From Sanguinoderma infundibulare (lineage: Eukaryota; Basidiomycota; Agaricomycetes; Polyporales; Polyporaceae), in NCBI GenBank assembly GCA_032821775.1, contig JAVLRN010000012.1, positions 1,922,001 to 1,986,000 on the forward strand: 64,000 nt of DNA, read 5' to 3'. The position numbers and the translations under genes were made by a program. The notes beneath the pieces are model-generated. The model was given only the letters and a program-made list of their open reading frames with translations, was not told the origin of the DNA and searched no databases. Shown here piece by piece: positions 1 to 12,800 of this stretch; within the stretch, counting starts at the first letter, position 1; every line of letters begins with the position of its first letter.

Positions 1-373
1 GAACATTGAACAGTAGCTTCCGCATCGGTTCACTTCCTACTTACATGTACTCAAGTAGCTCGCACAGCTGGTCTTTCATGTCGATGATCCGGTACATGGC
101 ATTACTTACCGCTCTTCGACATGCTATATTTCCTGCTAAGATATCTATTCAAGTTTTACCCTCGGTTCAGTCATGGCTCCAATACACTCGACTTGAAGCC
201 GAGAGAGATCACGGGCGCCATTTATCTCCGAGGAAGTCGGCATAGGACTAACTTGGGCCGGGCCCGATGCCCGAGGACAACATAAGTACTCCAGGCGTAG
301 TGTGTAGCTAAGCCGCAGCTTGCCCTTCGTCCCTCTCGACTGCAGGCCATCTCTTTGTCCACCTCTGGGAAAC
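1..373. other. intergenic, nothing recognised
   Basis: No coding segment with splice-compatible borders is visible on either strand. This is the 5' flank of the F-box gene that starts at 374. The longest open frames here look like non-coding sequence. Confidence 0.5.
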
Positions 374-2284
374 ATGCCTGCAACCGACCTTCGACAGGTC
401 TTGCCTACGGAGCTATGGTATCCCATCATTTCCCTGCTCCCCTGCCTTGACCAGAAAACGTGTCTCTCCGTCTCCCAGATGTTTCATGACATCGCCATGA
501 CGCATGTGTTCTCTCACGTAACCATCTGTCTAGGGTTCTGGCGGCCGTTCGAGTACATGGGCGAAGACGAAGACCTGTCGTCCGCAGAGAAGGCGGACAT
601 GAAACGACAAGCAAACGCTTCCTACGAGATTATGCGGCACATCATGCGCACCCCGGACTTCGCGAAGAAGGTCAGGAAGGTGACGGTGCGCGCGTTCTCC
701 GAGGCCGGTATCGAGATGCAGATCGCCATCCGTGCGTGCCCCTCAATATTAATTTCGAGACTATGAATAACCTGCTCAAACGGTGGCGCGGGCAGGCTTC
801 CTGGCGGACGCGCTGCAAGCCCTTCCAGATCTCCATGCGTTTGTATGGCATGGCTCCTGCCCCGTGGTGCCCCCCGAGATCCTCCAAGCCGTCGTCAGCA
901 CGTCCAGAAACACACTCCGGGAATTCATCCTCCCGTAAGACGCCTCGCTCGCCATCTCGTCGCCCTTCTCTGCTGACCCGCCACAGCCCGGAGCTCCCGG
1001 AAGGCTCCAGCACGCTCCTGCCCTCTCTCAGCCGCATCACGTCCTTCTCCATCGTCGACAAGGACTTCGTGCCCGACGAGAAAGAGTTCCCCGTCATCCG
1101 CGCCGCCCTCGAGGCCAACGCGGCCACCCTCCGCGCCCTGACCCTCTCCGGCGACGTGTGGGCGCAGTGCCCCCCGCCCGCCTCGGCCTTCTTCGCGCAC
1201 CTCGCCGAGCTCGAGCTCGTCTGCCTCGAGGGCTACGACGACCTCGGCGTCCTCCTCGAGCACTGCCCGCGCCTCCGCGCCCTCGCGCTCATCTACGCCG
1301 AGGACGACCTCCTCCCCGTCCTCCGCGCGCACCCGAACGCGCTCCCCCACCTCGACTCCTTCAAGCTCTGGGGCGTCGACTTTACCGGCGAGGACGTCGG
1401 CGTCCTCGCGCGCTTCCTCCGGCCCAAGCGTCGCCTGCGCCGCCTGGACGTCATGGTCCGCGTCGACACGCCCGGGTGGCACGCCAACGACACCTCGCCC
1501 GTGCTCCTCCCCGTGCTCGAGATCATGCACGCGCTGCCCGAGCTGCAGGTCGTCGGGCTGAGCGTCCGCGTCGCCGCGCTGCACACGCAGCACGTCAAGG
1601 AGCTCGACTCGTACCTCCCCGACGACCTCACCGCGCTCCTCGTCTGGACGGACATAACCTCGTCGGTCGTGCCCGCAAAGAGCTGGGTGGACATGGTGAG
1701 TCCGCGCTCGCGTCTTGCCTCACCGTCCCGTGCGACGCGCCGCTTATCGCTCGTGTAATGTGTAACACCGGTGTGTGTGTGTCAAGTTCGCGAGCCGAAC
1801 CTCACTCCGCTATCTGCACCTCGTCCCCGACTACTACGACGTCCTCAACCTCCAGGAGGACGTCCTCGAGCGCCCCCCGCCCAAACTCGAGCTCTTCGGC
1901 TACGGCGCGCAGATGCGCCCGCTCGGACGCGATCCCGCCACGGGCAAGACCGTCGCCCACCGGCGCTGGCCGTACCCCAAGGTGTACTTCCGGACCGCCG
2001 ACGACTTCGGGGACGAGGACTGGGAGTGGCTCTTGCGCCACCACGGCTACGACGAGGATGAGCATTGTGAGTCGCCCCTCTCCCGGCGTCCGGCCTTGCC
2101 CCGTCGGCCGCACATTGAGCTGATGCGCAGCGTGCACAGTCATGCACAACGCGGACACATTCCGGTGAACCGTTTGCCTGACTAGTGCCTGACTGCAGCG
2201 CTCATCCCCCAGGGCAAACGGCAGTATCGACGGCACATCGCCGACAGCGGACACCGTTTTCGGCGACTGTCCCGCGGTTCCTGA
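374..2284 (+). CDS. F-box / leucine-rich-repeat-like protein
   Basis: The predicted product is about 523 aa with an N-terminal F-box-like motif (LPTELWYPIISLLPCLDQKT, residues about 9-28) followed by a leucine-rich region. F-box proteins are substrate adaptors of SCF ubiquitin ligases; the target here cannot be told from sequence. Five exons fit frame and splice sites: 374-731, 796-934, 987-1695, 1787-2066 and 2199-2284. The introns are 52-132 nt, all GT-AG, and the summed length is an exact multiple of three, ending in TGA at 2282-2284. The ATG at 374 is chosen because the F-box follows directly. Exon 3 is strikingly GC- and CTC-codon-rich, as is usual in highly biased basidiomycete genes. 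Large families of such proteins are common in Agaricomycetes, and a second, broken member lies at 42.2 kb. Confidence 0.75.
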
Positions 2285-2502
2285 GGCGATGGGACAAGAC
2301 CGGGTAATAACACCGCACAACCCGATCGCCAACACCGCCAAAGGAGTGGGTCTACACAGCGGACCTGTGGAAGCAAGGCGTGGACAAGACTGGTGGCATA
2401 CCGTGTATCTCTCCTCCACAGGCAACCCATGTTCTCCGGTAGTCGTTAAAGATTACACGTTAAAGATACCCAACACATCCGCCCGTACCACCGCGAGCTC
2501 GA

Positions 2503-4092
2503 CTACTTCTTCTTCTTCGCCGGGTAGTCGCCAAAGTCCCAACTGTAGCACTCCTATCGTCGACCATCAGCATCGGCATCCCTCCCCAGTTCACGAACGA
2601 CAACCGACGCGCCACGTACCACACAATCCGTCTCCGCGACCGCCTCGGGGACCTCCCGCCCTTTGTCGACCGCAGGCGGCCACGGGCGCGCGAGCAGCTT
2701 CTCGATGACGTTCACGATCGTGTGCGTGCGAATGTCGACTGCCCACGAGCAGTTTGAGACGGTGTCGTAGACGATCGACTTGCCGAGATGGCACTTGCTC
2801 TCCATCGCGTACCCGCCCAGAGCGCACGCGGACAAGACCCCGTTGCAGGTGCCCATCGCTATCGGGTCGGCGGTGTGGTATAGGTGGGTAACGTGTTGCA
2901 CCTCGGGCTAGGAGAATGATCGGGCGTGAGTTGTCGCAAACATTCACGGATGAGGGCGGCTTACCGGGGAGGGGAGGTGCAGTCGACGAGCGGCCATCTT
3001 CTCGCCGGGGGCTTCTATAGCGACTGTTGGTATACCAAAAGTCACTCCCAAAAGGGACGCGAGGGCGCCGCCCAGAGAATGGCCCGTCATCCAGATGTTA
3101 GACTCGGGGTATAAGTATGTGAGGTTGTTGTACAGATACTTCGGTGGGGGGCCACAAGCAGTCAGCATATCACGCACATAGTCGACCAGATGCAGCTGCT
3201 CACAGTGCCTATTGGATAGAACAGACTCTCCTCTACCAGTGCGCGCTCTAAGCAGTTCTGGTCGCACCTCCACCCTCCGCGCCAGCAATCGCACACCGTC
3301 GACCACGTCCAGTCCACGCGCGCGCAGCAGCAGCTGAAGAGGAGGTTGTCGTTGAACTTGTCCTTCTTGGCGGTCGGACCGCCTCCTCCCATGAACGCGG
3401 CAGACGTGCCCTTGATGGAGAGCACGACGGTCGAGTTATCGGGCGTGGCGAAGACGTGGCCACGGAAGCCGTCGTCGTCGGGCTCCCAGCCAAACGGATA
3501 ACTCTGAAAACAGCCGTCAGATAAGGCTCCGAGTACGCTTGTTTGAAGTGCCAGAACACACAGGGTTGGGGAGTGTACGCTCAGGAAAGACAACGGTTTG
3601 GTTCGTGAGACTCACCACGTTCCAGTGCTCGCCCAAGGAATACCAGCCTTTCTCGCCCGGCATGAGATACGCGTTGTTCGTCATCTTCGCCAGAAGCAAC
3701 AGCGTCTTGCGATCCTCCACGTCCGGCCCGTCCACCTCGATCTCGTCCCAATCCAAGGCCGTGCTCTCCTGGAAGCGCATGGAGCGCACCCGCGCCTTGT
3801 GAAAGGCATCAATAGAAGCCGGCCGGTGCGCCTTGACCCGTCGTGGTCGCAACGGGTAGGTCGTCGGCTCCCCGCTCAGCGCAAGCTCGTCGACGGCGGA
3901 CTTCTGCACGTCGTGGAAGAGTATTCGCCCATCCGCGGTGGTAGCATGGAGATGGCGCAGCTCAAAGTTCAGCGGGGCGGCAGGTGGCCCCGCAGCCTTG
4001 GGCCGTGGGTTTGACGGCCTAGAGCGGTCAGGGAGAGCGATGGAGGCGGCGAGGAAGGAGGTTATCCAGCTTGTCACCGTCGAGAAGAGCAT
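2503..4092 (-). CDS. ATG15: Vacuolar phospholipase ATG15 (class 3 lipase)
   Basis: ATG15 is a single-pass membrane lipase that reaches the vacuole through the multivesicular-body route and dissolves the membranes of autophagic bodies. The preferred start at 4092 gives an N-terminal hydrophobic signal-anchor (MLFSTVTSWITSFLAASIAL); an upstream in-frame start at 4185 is possible. The lipase nucleophile elbow reads GHSLGGALASLLGVTFG, followed by EAPGEKMAARRLHLP and then HTADPIAMGTCNGVLSAC. These blocks are diagnostic of ATG15 rather than of secreted fungal lipases. The C-terminal exon encodes ECYSWDFGDYPAKKKK and a stop at 2503-2505, reached through an intron whose donor lies just after the ETDCV codons. 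Several short introns interrupt the gene, including one after the LGEHWNVV segment. The other autophagy gene in the window is ATG22 at 62.9 kb. Confidence 0.9.
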
Positions 4093-4279
4093 TGAGAGAG
4101 ACGAGCATAGTCCCAGAGCGGTGGGGTGTGGCTCGTCTGTCGTGGTTCTGCACCAACTTGAACTTCCCTCCCTTGCTCTTGTCACTCAAACATGCACACA
4201 CCCGGTCCGCAGTCGGCCCGGCACCTGCCATTTCGAGGGCTGTCTTGTTCTTATAATTATAATTCCAAACTTCTATATC

Positions 4280-4350
4280 GCATTAATGGGGTAGTGGTAA
4301 CCTGGGTCGTTGCCATCGACCCGCCGGGGGTTCGATTCCCCCTTAATGCA
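4280..4350 (+). tRNA. tRNA-Gly (GCC anticodon)
   Basis: The 71-nt sequence folds into a complete cloverleaf. The acceptor stem pairs GCATTAA with TTAATGC, followed by discriminator A. The D-arm is short (GGG/CCT). The anticodon stem GGTCG/CGACC carries loop TTGCCAT with GCC at positions 34-36. The T-stem GGGGG/CCCCC has loop TTCGATT. No intron is present. Internal A- and B-box promoter sequences are implied by the D- and T-arms (GGTTCGATTCC). It lies alone in the short gap between ATG15 and eIF3j. Confidence 0.95.
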
Positions 4351-4371
4351 TGAGCCGGGGGCCCTGCTTCG

Positions 4372-4375
4372 TTTT
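4372..4375 (+). terminator. RNA polymerase III T-tract after tRNA-Gly
   Basis: A run of four T residues lies 21 nt downstream of the mature tRNA end. This is the minimum expected for pol III termination. It is short, so the call is tentative. Confidence 0.4.
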
Positions 4376-4620
4376 GGGCGGGTCTGGCACTGCATGATTT
4401 TGTCTGTTTGACCCTGACTTGAGCTCGGACGGCCTCTGGATTGTTCCATCTGACCAGAGGGAAGTAGCCTCAAAGTTAACTCCCTTCCTAACCTTAGGCG
4501 AAAGTCTAAGGAACCATCCTGGAGATGACGGAAAAGCGGATTTGCTACAGCGATGTACTACGTACGCTACAAATTCGTCTGCCCGCGGGTATGATGCAGG
4601 GACGCCCAAGGATACACATT

Positions 4621-5641
4621 CTACATGAAATCGTCGTCGCCAAAGTCGTCCAGGGCCTCCTCGTACGCAGCCGTGTCGATCCTACACCGTACAGGATCGT
4701 CAGCAGACTATGTCATCTAATGTCGCAAAGGAGAGTTACGCACCTGCCAGCCGGCTTCGTCGCCCCGAGGGTCGGCTTCCCCGTTGCCTTTGGCTTCTTC
4801 TTGCCCGACGCCTTGTCGCGCTGCTCCTTCTGTTTCTCGTTCGCGAGCGTGGTGAGGCCGCTAGCGACCTTGCGCACCTCGACGTCCCGCAGCGGCACCG
4901 CGAGCTGCCGGGTATGGTGCTCGACGAAAGTCGCGTACAGCGGCTTGCTCTGGTGTCGCTTGACGATGTACTCGATCAGCTTGTCCGAAAAGTCGACAAA
5001 GTCCTCCTTCGTCCGCGGCTGTGCGGAGACCAGCCAGTCCAGCTCCTTCGAGGACGTGCCTGATCGCCATCGTCATCGTCCGACATCGCTCAGCCCCCCG
5101 CACGCGCAGAGCTGCAGATAGGAGAGACGCACCTCCGAGCGCGGTCGCCCCGAAGAGATCGGCGGCGTTGCTCAGGTCGGCCGCGAGCTCCTTCTCCTTG
5201 TCTCTTCGCGCCTTCTCCCGAGGATCCAGCACTGCGTCCTCGTCGTAGTCGCCGTCGCCGTCCGCGGCCCTCTGCGCCTTCAGAGCCTCCTTCTCCGCAA
5301 GCTTCTGCTTCAGAGTGCCCTTCTTCTTCGGTGGTGCGACGGCCGCGGCCGCGGGTTTCTCCTCCTCTTCCTCCTCGGACGATGCTTCCCAGTCGCTCTG
5401 GTATCATATATCGAACAGGTCAGATCGCTCCAAACACGGCGCATCGGAAAAATGTTGGCGTACGACAGGACCGTCATCCTCCTCATCTTCGCCTTCCCAT
5501 TTGCTCTTTACTGGTTTCTTCGGGACTGGGGCAGAGGTCGCAGCCTTGGGCGCATCGTCGTCAGACGCTTCTGTACTCCTTGCACTGGTTAGTCAAACAA
5601 ATTCGGGACAACATAGCATGGATCATACCCCAGTCAGACAT
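4621..5641 (-). CDS. HCR1: Translation initiation factor eIF3 subunit J
   Basis: eIF3j associates loosely with eIF3, binds near the 40S decoding site and also acts in ribosome recycling. The protein starts MSDWEASDDDAPKAA, continues through an acidic/lysine-rich linker (KKGTLKQKLAEKEALKAQ) and the conserved DLSNAADLFG motif, and ends EALDDFGDDDFM before TAG at 4621-4623. The acidic C-terminus is typical of the family. The first coding exon is only 13 nt (5641-5629, ATG to the first base of a Glu codon). The next exon restores the frame with GAA GCG. At least three further introns are visible. The eIF3j identity rests on the AADLFG motif, the MSDWE start and the acidic tail. Confidence 0.88.
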
Positions 5642-6002
5642 GGTAGAAGTGGTATACGAGAAGGTGAGGGCCTGTCAGAAAGTGTTAAAGGTAGCTTGGA
5701 CTCCGGAGTGCAGGAATCGGTTAGATTTCCTTCCGTACTTCGGCTATCTCCGAGACGATTTGGGCAACAGGAAACGATTAGATTAGATTTTGTGGCTTCC
5801 TCAGGCACTCCCACTCTGCGCACTGGCTGGATCCAAAGCATGCGCGATATTGATGCATTACTGCTGCAAAAACCATAGCACTATGTACGGAGACAAATAT
5901 GACATCGTATGCCACCAATAATTTAAACGAACTAAGAAGACCCTTCTTACTCATCATGCGACATGACGGCATCGGGATTGCGCCAGCCTGAGGTCACGCA
6001 TC
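5642..6002. other. intergenic, 361 bp
   Basis: This lies between the eIF3j start and the chitinase stop. It should hold the eIF3j promoter and the chitinase 3' end. No further gene or repeat was recognised. Confidence 0.5.
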
Positions 6003-7801
6003 CTAGGCTTTGGTCTGGATCGGGGCGTTGAACGTCGTGCACACACCGTTGTCAGTCCAGTCGCCGGCAACGCCTCCGGGCGTACTCCCATAGCTCCACC
6101 ATTTCGCAGTCCAGAGGTGACCATTGTAGATGACCTGGTCGCCCCCGTTGTACTTTGCAACATCGCGAACCGTCAGTTCCGAGCAGTCTGCCGGAATGCA
6201 GAGAATAAGGATAGTGGACTTACAGCAACGTTAGCGACCCAGGCGGCGAGGCCAGCGCAGGATCCAGCAACCGCGGTCGAGGTAGGCGTGGCGGAAGTGG
6301 TGACGGTGGTGCTCGCAGGCGCCGACGTGGTGGAGGTGATAGTGGTAGAGGGGACGGTGACGGTGACAGGCGTGGAGGTGGTCCCGCCACTTCCGCTCTC
6401 GCGGATAGCGTTCTTGATCGCTTGATCGAAGCGGCCGTTCGCTGCCGTGCGCAAGCACAAGAGATCAACAGATGTTCTATGCAATGCGAGAGGATCAAAG
6501 TTGGCCGTACCGTAAGCCTGCGAGGCATCCCACAGCATGACGCCGCCGAACGAGGAATACTGGTTCCGCGTCTCGAGCGCAATGTTGATCAGCGTCGTCG
6601 CGTCCACATAGCCAGAGCCGGCCGCGGTGCTCGAGCCCGGCGCGCCGATGTAGATCTTGACGTCCTTGTTCGTCGAGACGGTCTTGGCCCAGGTGTCCCA
6701 CTGCTCGAAGTCCCACGCGTTGGCATTGTCGAAGTTCGGCAGGGAGCAGTAATTGTTATAGAACTGCACGTAGACGGCATCGAAATCTGCAGCGTTCAGG
6801 ACACTGGAGAAGATAAGACGTTAAGCGTGTAACTGTCGACCGGAAATGTGCTTCAATACTCACGCAGACATGTAAGCGTCGGGATACACGCACTGGGGAG
6901 CACCAGTAACGTAGTAGCGCTTGCTCGCACCCTGCGAAAGGGTACGAATGCGGTTGACGAAGGAGTCAAAGTAGGTGGTAGCGCCACCCTCAATGTCAAT
7001 GTCAACACTACAGAGAATATCAGTGCGTATCCTCGATGCAACGCAGACAGGGACTACGTACCCGTCGAGGACAGCGCTGCCGAAAGGACGGGTATCGCTC
7101 GAACCACCAAGGAACAGGTTCCAAATGGTGTCACCGAACGCAGTCGCCTGCGCAGCGGACGAGAAGCTGGCGGCACCCGTCGCGCCACCGAAAGAGAGCG
7201 TGACGATCTTGCCCTTGGACTGGCAGAACTCGATGTCCGAGGCGAGGAACGAGCAGTCGGGCAGGTTCGTGCCCGGGAAGACCGCATCATCTGACACGCT
7301 GCACATCTATAGGGCGGTGTGAACGACGGGTTTTCTTCAAGCCGCGCTCGATACGTGGATGTCTGACTTACGTTCGACAGGTCCAAAGACGGTAGATTAC
7401 CCGTGCTGAAGAAGACGTTCACGAACGCGATGGGAATCGCGTCTATCGAATCATCCTGGATCACCGCTTGTCAGCTGATAAAAGGGGTTGGAAAGATGGC
7501 AATGACCGACCTGGCAATAGTATGAAAGGGTTTTCTGGAAATTCGCGGTGTCGGAGTGGGTAGCCCCGTACGAATTCTGCCCCCAGTACCTATCCCAACA
7601 ACGTAAGGCACCACCAAGGAACTAACGGCTAGAAGTAGCTTACACGGCGACCTAACATTGTCGATGGTCAGCAACCAAAAGAATACAGAAGGCTCCGGTA
7701 GAAGGACGTACATTGTCAGACCTCGAGTTGTCGTAGGCAAGTACATGAAGAGCACCAAATGAAAGAACGGCAAGGGTGGATACGAGCCAAGAAGAAGCCA
7801 T
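6003..7801 (-). CDS. Secreted GH18 chitinase with C-terminal CBM5/12
   Basis: This is an endochitinase that would hydrolyse beta-1,4-GlcNAc chains in the cell wall or in foreign chitin. The N-terminus (ATG at 7801) is a signal peptide, MASSWLVSTLAVLSFGALHVLA. The GH18 catalytic motif appears as LDG followed, across an intron, by VDIDIEGG; the last Glu is the proton donor. Other class III chitinase blocks are VTLSFGGA and APQCVYPDAYMS. A Thr/Ser/Val-rich linker of about 40 residues follows the catalytic domain. It leads to a chitin-binding module with CAGLAAWVANVA, YNGGDQVIYNGHLWTAKWW and a final Cys before TAG at 6003-6005. The last intron is best ended at AAG before TAC, because the nearer CAG would bring in a stop; this restores the usual W-x5-Y-x-G-G-D spacing. 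A TATA-like GATAAATAG lies about 90 bp upstream. Confidence 0.9.
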
Positions 7802-8988
7802 CTTCAGTCCGGATTCCGAACTATCAGAGGGAAGCTCTCCAGTGTAAGCGGAGGGGCGTTTGCAGGGAGCCTGCACAGGTGGCACCTGGCCTATTTATCG
7901 TCTCGGATACTAGAAGGCGAGAACCAGTCTCGTCCACCGGTGCCGCCAACAGTATACCAGGGCAGTGATGCAGAGAGCATATGCTGCAAACGCATTTCCG
8001 TCGGCGAGATGGATCAGAGGCTGACGATATGCAGCCCGGCTTGGGTCTGGTTTCCCTGTGCGGCAACGCGGGGTGACATTTTGTCATGGCCTTGACGACA
8101 TCCTCGACGAGAACTACATTAGGAGAGTTTTATGATATCAAAACCAGGGAAGCAGATGGGAAATACACACCTGCCCGCATTGTTCGCTGGTTGCGCGGCT
8201 GCGTCAAGAAAACGAAGTACATGGTACCTCTGTTGTTGAACAACCATGCGTTATGACCAGATACCGGCACTTAGCACCGCGACCCAAGCAACGCTCGTTG
8301 TAACCGTCGATTTTTTGACTCGAATTTGAGGGCGGCGATGGAATTTTGTTGTCTGCATTTTCTCCATCTTGTTGCCCAACTTCAAGTCATTGAAGCACCT
8401 CCCGGTCGGTGAGACTGAAAGCCGATGTCAAATCCATATGGTTAAGCTTGATTAGGTTTGCGCACGGGAGAATAGGCAAGCTCAGGGCATGATGGTGACA
8501 AGAGGGAAAGGAGGATAGGCGCCAGGCAGCGCATGGTCGATCAGTCACTTGAATCCGTCTGCGATCAAGCATGCATTACAACACAGTGCTAGACTCTAAT
8601 TAGTGCTGCTGCTTGACCTTCCTGCTCAACTTGATGGTAGTTACCCACTCCAAATGCCTTTTCACTTAACGCTACCCAGATCCGGGCCGAGACTGGACGG
8701 GTCCTGGCATCTGGCTCTACCATGCATGTGGGTCAAGCGAAAAAATCATCATGATGCTTGCACTCGATATTACATATACACCAGTCCGACCAGGCCACCA
8801 CGTCGCACAGAACGAGCCAAGATATCGCATGACACTTACTTACTTGTTTCAGGCACGCGGCCTAGCTAGAGGATCAGGATCTACATGGCAATGATCACGA
8901 CGTTGAACGACAACCACTTGAATTCCGCCGACGCACCTCGAGCTCGTGCCGCCGCCGCCTAAGGACCCATTCCGCCTACGCTTAGCTC
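7802..8988. other. intergenic, about 1.2 kb
   Basis: This is the chitinase upstream region. All open frames are short, lack splice-consistent neighbours and show no family motif. No repeat or RNA gene was recognised. Confidence 0.45.
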
Positions 8989-9729
8989 CTAGAGGTCGGC
9001 CTGCTCCTTCCCGTAGTGGCTCTCCATGAACGCGGGGCGCCACGACAGATGAGGCGACCTGGTGGCAACTCCTTCTGGAGCAGCTGTGAGTCCTGCTGCT
9101 GGTGCTTTTACCCCGAGGGCGACTCTGGGAGAGAGGATGATCGACGCGTGGTCGCGTGGGCAGGACTTCGGAGTAGGATATATATATATAGACGGTAGCT
9201 CTAGCTCTTCCGATGCTTGACCCAGGGACGGGCGAGAGCGTGAACGTCATGCCGCCATGGATGTCGGGCGGGGTGGCCTTCTCGTCCGACGTTGAGGACG
9301 GGGACGCGGTGCGCGTGCTCGGCGACGGGCCCGTCGATGACGACCGCTTGAAGTTCGCGCGGCGTGCGACCGTCGTCCCGACGTCCTTGACCTGACTCAA
9401 CGTCCTCCGAATCGAGCCACCTAATCCCGCTCGCGCCGTCTGTTCTCCGCCGCCGGAGGGCTTATTCGTTGTCCTGGTCGGACGCGGGGATGGTGTCCGC
9501 GATCGCTGGGACGAGCTCGCCCTTGGTCGTCAGCAGGTTCGCGGCGCGTGCAGCATCCTTCGCCGGGCGCGCAGTCCAGTGGGCATCTCGCAGTCGTGTC
9601 TGTGGGCACGATGGGTGTAGGTTCGGAGCAAGCCCCTTGCTCCAGCGCTTGCTTCGCAGCGCACCTCCAAAGGTCGTGCGGAGCACAAACTTTCGTTCGG
9701 AGAAGCAGGCTTGATTGGGCCCGCTTTCA
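8989..9729 (-). CDS. unresolved coding-like segments (hypothetical)
   Basis: Three coding-like stretches lie on the minus strand but no single clean model joins them. The right part (about 9610 to 9462) follows a CACAG acceptor and ends in a stop after IPASDQDNE. A middle segment follows an acceptor near 9422 and contains GGSIRRTLSQVKDVGTTVAR and an S/T-rich tract. The left segment ends HYGKEQADL with TAG at 8989-8991. The middle and left parts are in different frames that meet at a (TA)n tract near 9180. No family was recognised. They could be two adjacent small genes, one gene with unusual introns, or a decayed gene. The right end approaches the SPT5 start at 9868 head to head. Confidence 0.3.
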
Positions 9730-9867
9730 TGTTTGAAAGACGGAGGCTGAAATTTGAGCCATGATTTCAGGCTCCGATACAAGTGGTGGCACACCGTGTC
9801 GCGGCCAGTGCTGGTGCGTCCTCTTACCTTCCTACCACCATCCCCTTGGTCCACTCTCTGCCCCACC

Positions 9868-12800
9868 ATGTCCGATATCGAGGATGATATCATGCTTAAC
9901 AGCGGCGACGCTGTGGAAGACGCCGAGGAGCAACAGGAGAGGAGACCACCGAAAAGTCGGAAACGGGACCAGGAAGTTGAAGATGAGGAGGAGGAAGAGG
10001 AGGATGAGGACGAGGACGACGAGGAAGACGAAGATGAGGGTGCTAGACGTGGTCAAAAGCGGGCCAAGGTACGTGGCACGCCGAAGTACAGGCAGCTCAC
10101 CATTAAGACTCGTTCAGCATCGACACAAACGCCCCGCAGTCAACCGTTTCCTCGATGTAGAAGCCGAAGTCGACGAGGATGAGGACGAAGAAGAAGATGA
10201 GGACGAGTATGCTCGAGGCACGTTTCCTATATTCTTACCTAGCGCGCTCTGACCTCTATCCAAGACGAGTTTATTGCGGACGCTGGGATCGAGGGTGAGG
10301 AGGACTTCGACGCCGTCCGTCGAACCGCCGACCACGCGCGGTATGACAGACGCGTCCGGGAGATGGACGACCGCGACCTGGAGCAGGTTGCCGAGGACAT
10401 CAGTCAACGCTACAGGCGGACAGCCGTTCGGTATACCGGAGAGATGAGCGATGTCCCCCAACGACTGCTTATGCCCTCTGTGCATGATGCGAACTTGTGG
10501 CAAGTGCGCGTTAGGGTGAGTTGCCTGTTTCGAATTGGTACGTTGCTGTTGCTCACTTGTTCATTTGGCTAGCCTGGCAAAGAACGCGACATCGTTTTCA
10601 GCCTCATGCGAAAAGCCCTTGACCTCTCGTTTGGCAACCGTCCCCTCCAAATCCTATCCGCCTTCCAGCGCGACTCTCTGTCTGGTATGATTTACGTCGA
10701 AGCACGGAGCGCGAAGCAGGTCAGCGAGGCCATCAACGGTCTCGTTGGCGTCTTCCCTAGTCGCGGCATTGTCCTCGTCCCTATCGAGGAAATGGCCAGC
10801 CTCTTACAAATCAAGCAGCAGGAGCTTACCGTTACGCCTGGAAGTTGGGTTCGCATTAGGCGCGGCAAGTACCAGGGCGACCTCGCGCAGGTCATGGACA
10901 TCACGGAGAACGGGGAGGAAGTAGGACTGAAGTTCATCCCCCGTATCGACCTCAACCCGAAGGACGAGGTCACACTGGACGGGAAGAAGCGGAAGAAGGC
11001 CAGCGGGGGTCTCTCCTCCTTCAGCATGCGTCCGCCACAGCGCTTCTTCAACTACGAGGAGGTCGTCAAGGTCTATGGGCGCAAATCGGTGTCGAAGCGA
11101 AATCAAGTTTATGTGTTCCAGAACGACACGTACAAGGACGGCTTCATCGAGAAGGACTTCCGACTCGCCGCTCTCCAGCTCGACGACGTCAACCCGACGC
11201 TGGACGAGATCACGCGCTTTACGAGGGGCCAGGACGGCAACGAAAACGAGGCGAACGTGGACCTCTCCATCATCGCGGAGGCTTCTCGGAAGGCTGCAAT
11301 CTCGGTGCTCCAACCGGGTGACCATGTTGAGGTCTTTGAGGGCGAGCAGTCTGGTGTCCACGGTACCGTCCACAGTATCGAGCAGGACGTCGTCACGATC
11401 GAGCCCGAGGGCGTTGACTTCGACGGGCAACGAGTGCAGATACCTGCTCGTAGTGTCCGTAAACGGTTCAAGCCTGGAGACCACGTCAAGGTTATGACGG
11501 GCAAGAACGCGGACGAGACGGGCCTCGTTGTATCAGTGTTGGACAACGTCGTCACCTTCCTCTCCGACATGTCGATGCAGGAGGTAAGTTCGACGTCATA
11601 TGTCTTCCCTGTCACGAAGTAACGTCGTTTCAGGTGTCTGTGTTCTCCAAGGATCTTCGTGAAGCAGCGGAAGTGGGCACAGGAACCAACATCGTTGGCA
11701 ACTACGAGTTGCACGATCTCGTTCAAATGGAGTAAGTCTCATCGATACCTTCTGTGTTGTGCTGTCTCATTTTTGTTCAGCCAGCAAACTGTCGGTGTCA
11801 TCTTCAAAACTGAACGTGATTCCTTCCGTGTCTTGGATCAGAATGGACAGGTCCGTCTCGTCCAGCCGCACCAGATCACTATGCGCCGGGACTCGAACCG
11901 CGCCATCGCGATGGATTCTGAGGGACATGAGTTGCGCATAGGCGACAACGTTAAGGAGGTCGACGGTGAAGTAGGTGTCAATGCGTTCGCGTCATTTCAT
12001 GTTCACTGACCCGCTTCGTAGGGAAGGAAAGGTCGAATATTGCATACGCATCAATCTTTCTTCGCCTTCTTACACAACCGTGACATCGCTGAGAATGGCG
12101 GCGTCTTCGTCACCCGTGCGCGATCCTTGGCGTCACTAGCTCCGAAAGGCAATATCATGAAACTCGGGGGCACGGACCTTTCGAAGATGAATCCTGCTCT
12201 CAGTGGTGGTGCCGGGGGTATGGTGGGCTCGGGGATGATGGGCCGCGGACCTCGAGATCGCCTTATCGGCGTATCAGTTACCGTCATCAAGGGACCGAAC
12301 AAAGGTTACGTTGGTACTATCAAGGATACGAATGGACCTCATGCTCGCGTCGAGCTCCTCACTGGTAACAAGGTCATCACTATCGACAAGGATAAGCTGC
12401 GGCGTAGGAAGTAAGTCAAGCGCCCCATGTCTTAAAACTTCTCATTCGCTTACACTAGCTCTTCAGCCCTGACGGTTCGTTGGAGCCTCTCGAGAAGGCC
12501 GTGGTCATGGGTCCTCCACGACCTGGGTTCGGCGGGCAGACACCAAATCCGTACAACCAAGGTGCTGGAGGCGGCGGTGGTCGGACGCCAGGCTGGGGCG
12601 CTACAGGTCGAACGCCCAACCCGTACAACGATAGTCGTACGCCTGCGTGGTCCGCAAACTCTCGCACGCCAAACCCATACGCGGAGCACGGGAAGACACC
12701 GGCATGGGATGCTGGGGCGCGTACACCCAATCCGTACAATCAGGGAGCTGGTGGCAAAACTCCTGCATGGAACAATCCCTCGCGTACACCTAATCCTTAC

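Noticed and set aside
925..1593. 222-codon minus-strand frame opposite the F-box gene
   Set aside because: A mirror of the CTC/GAG-rich codons of the F-box gene exon 3; the composition is Glu/Val/Arg-biased without motifs.
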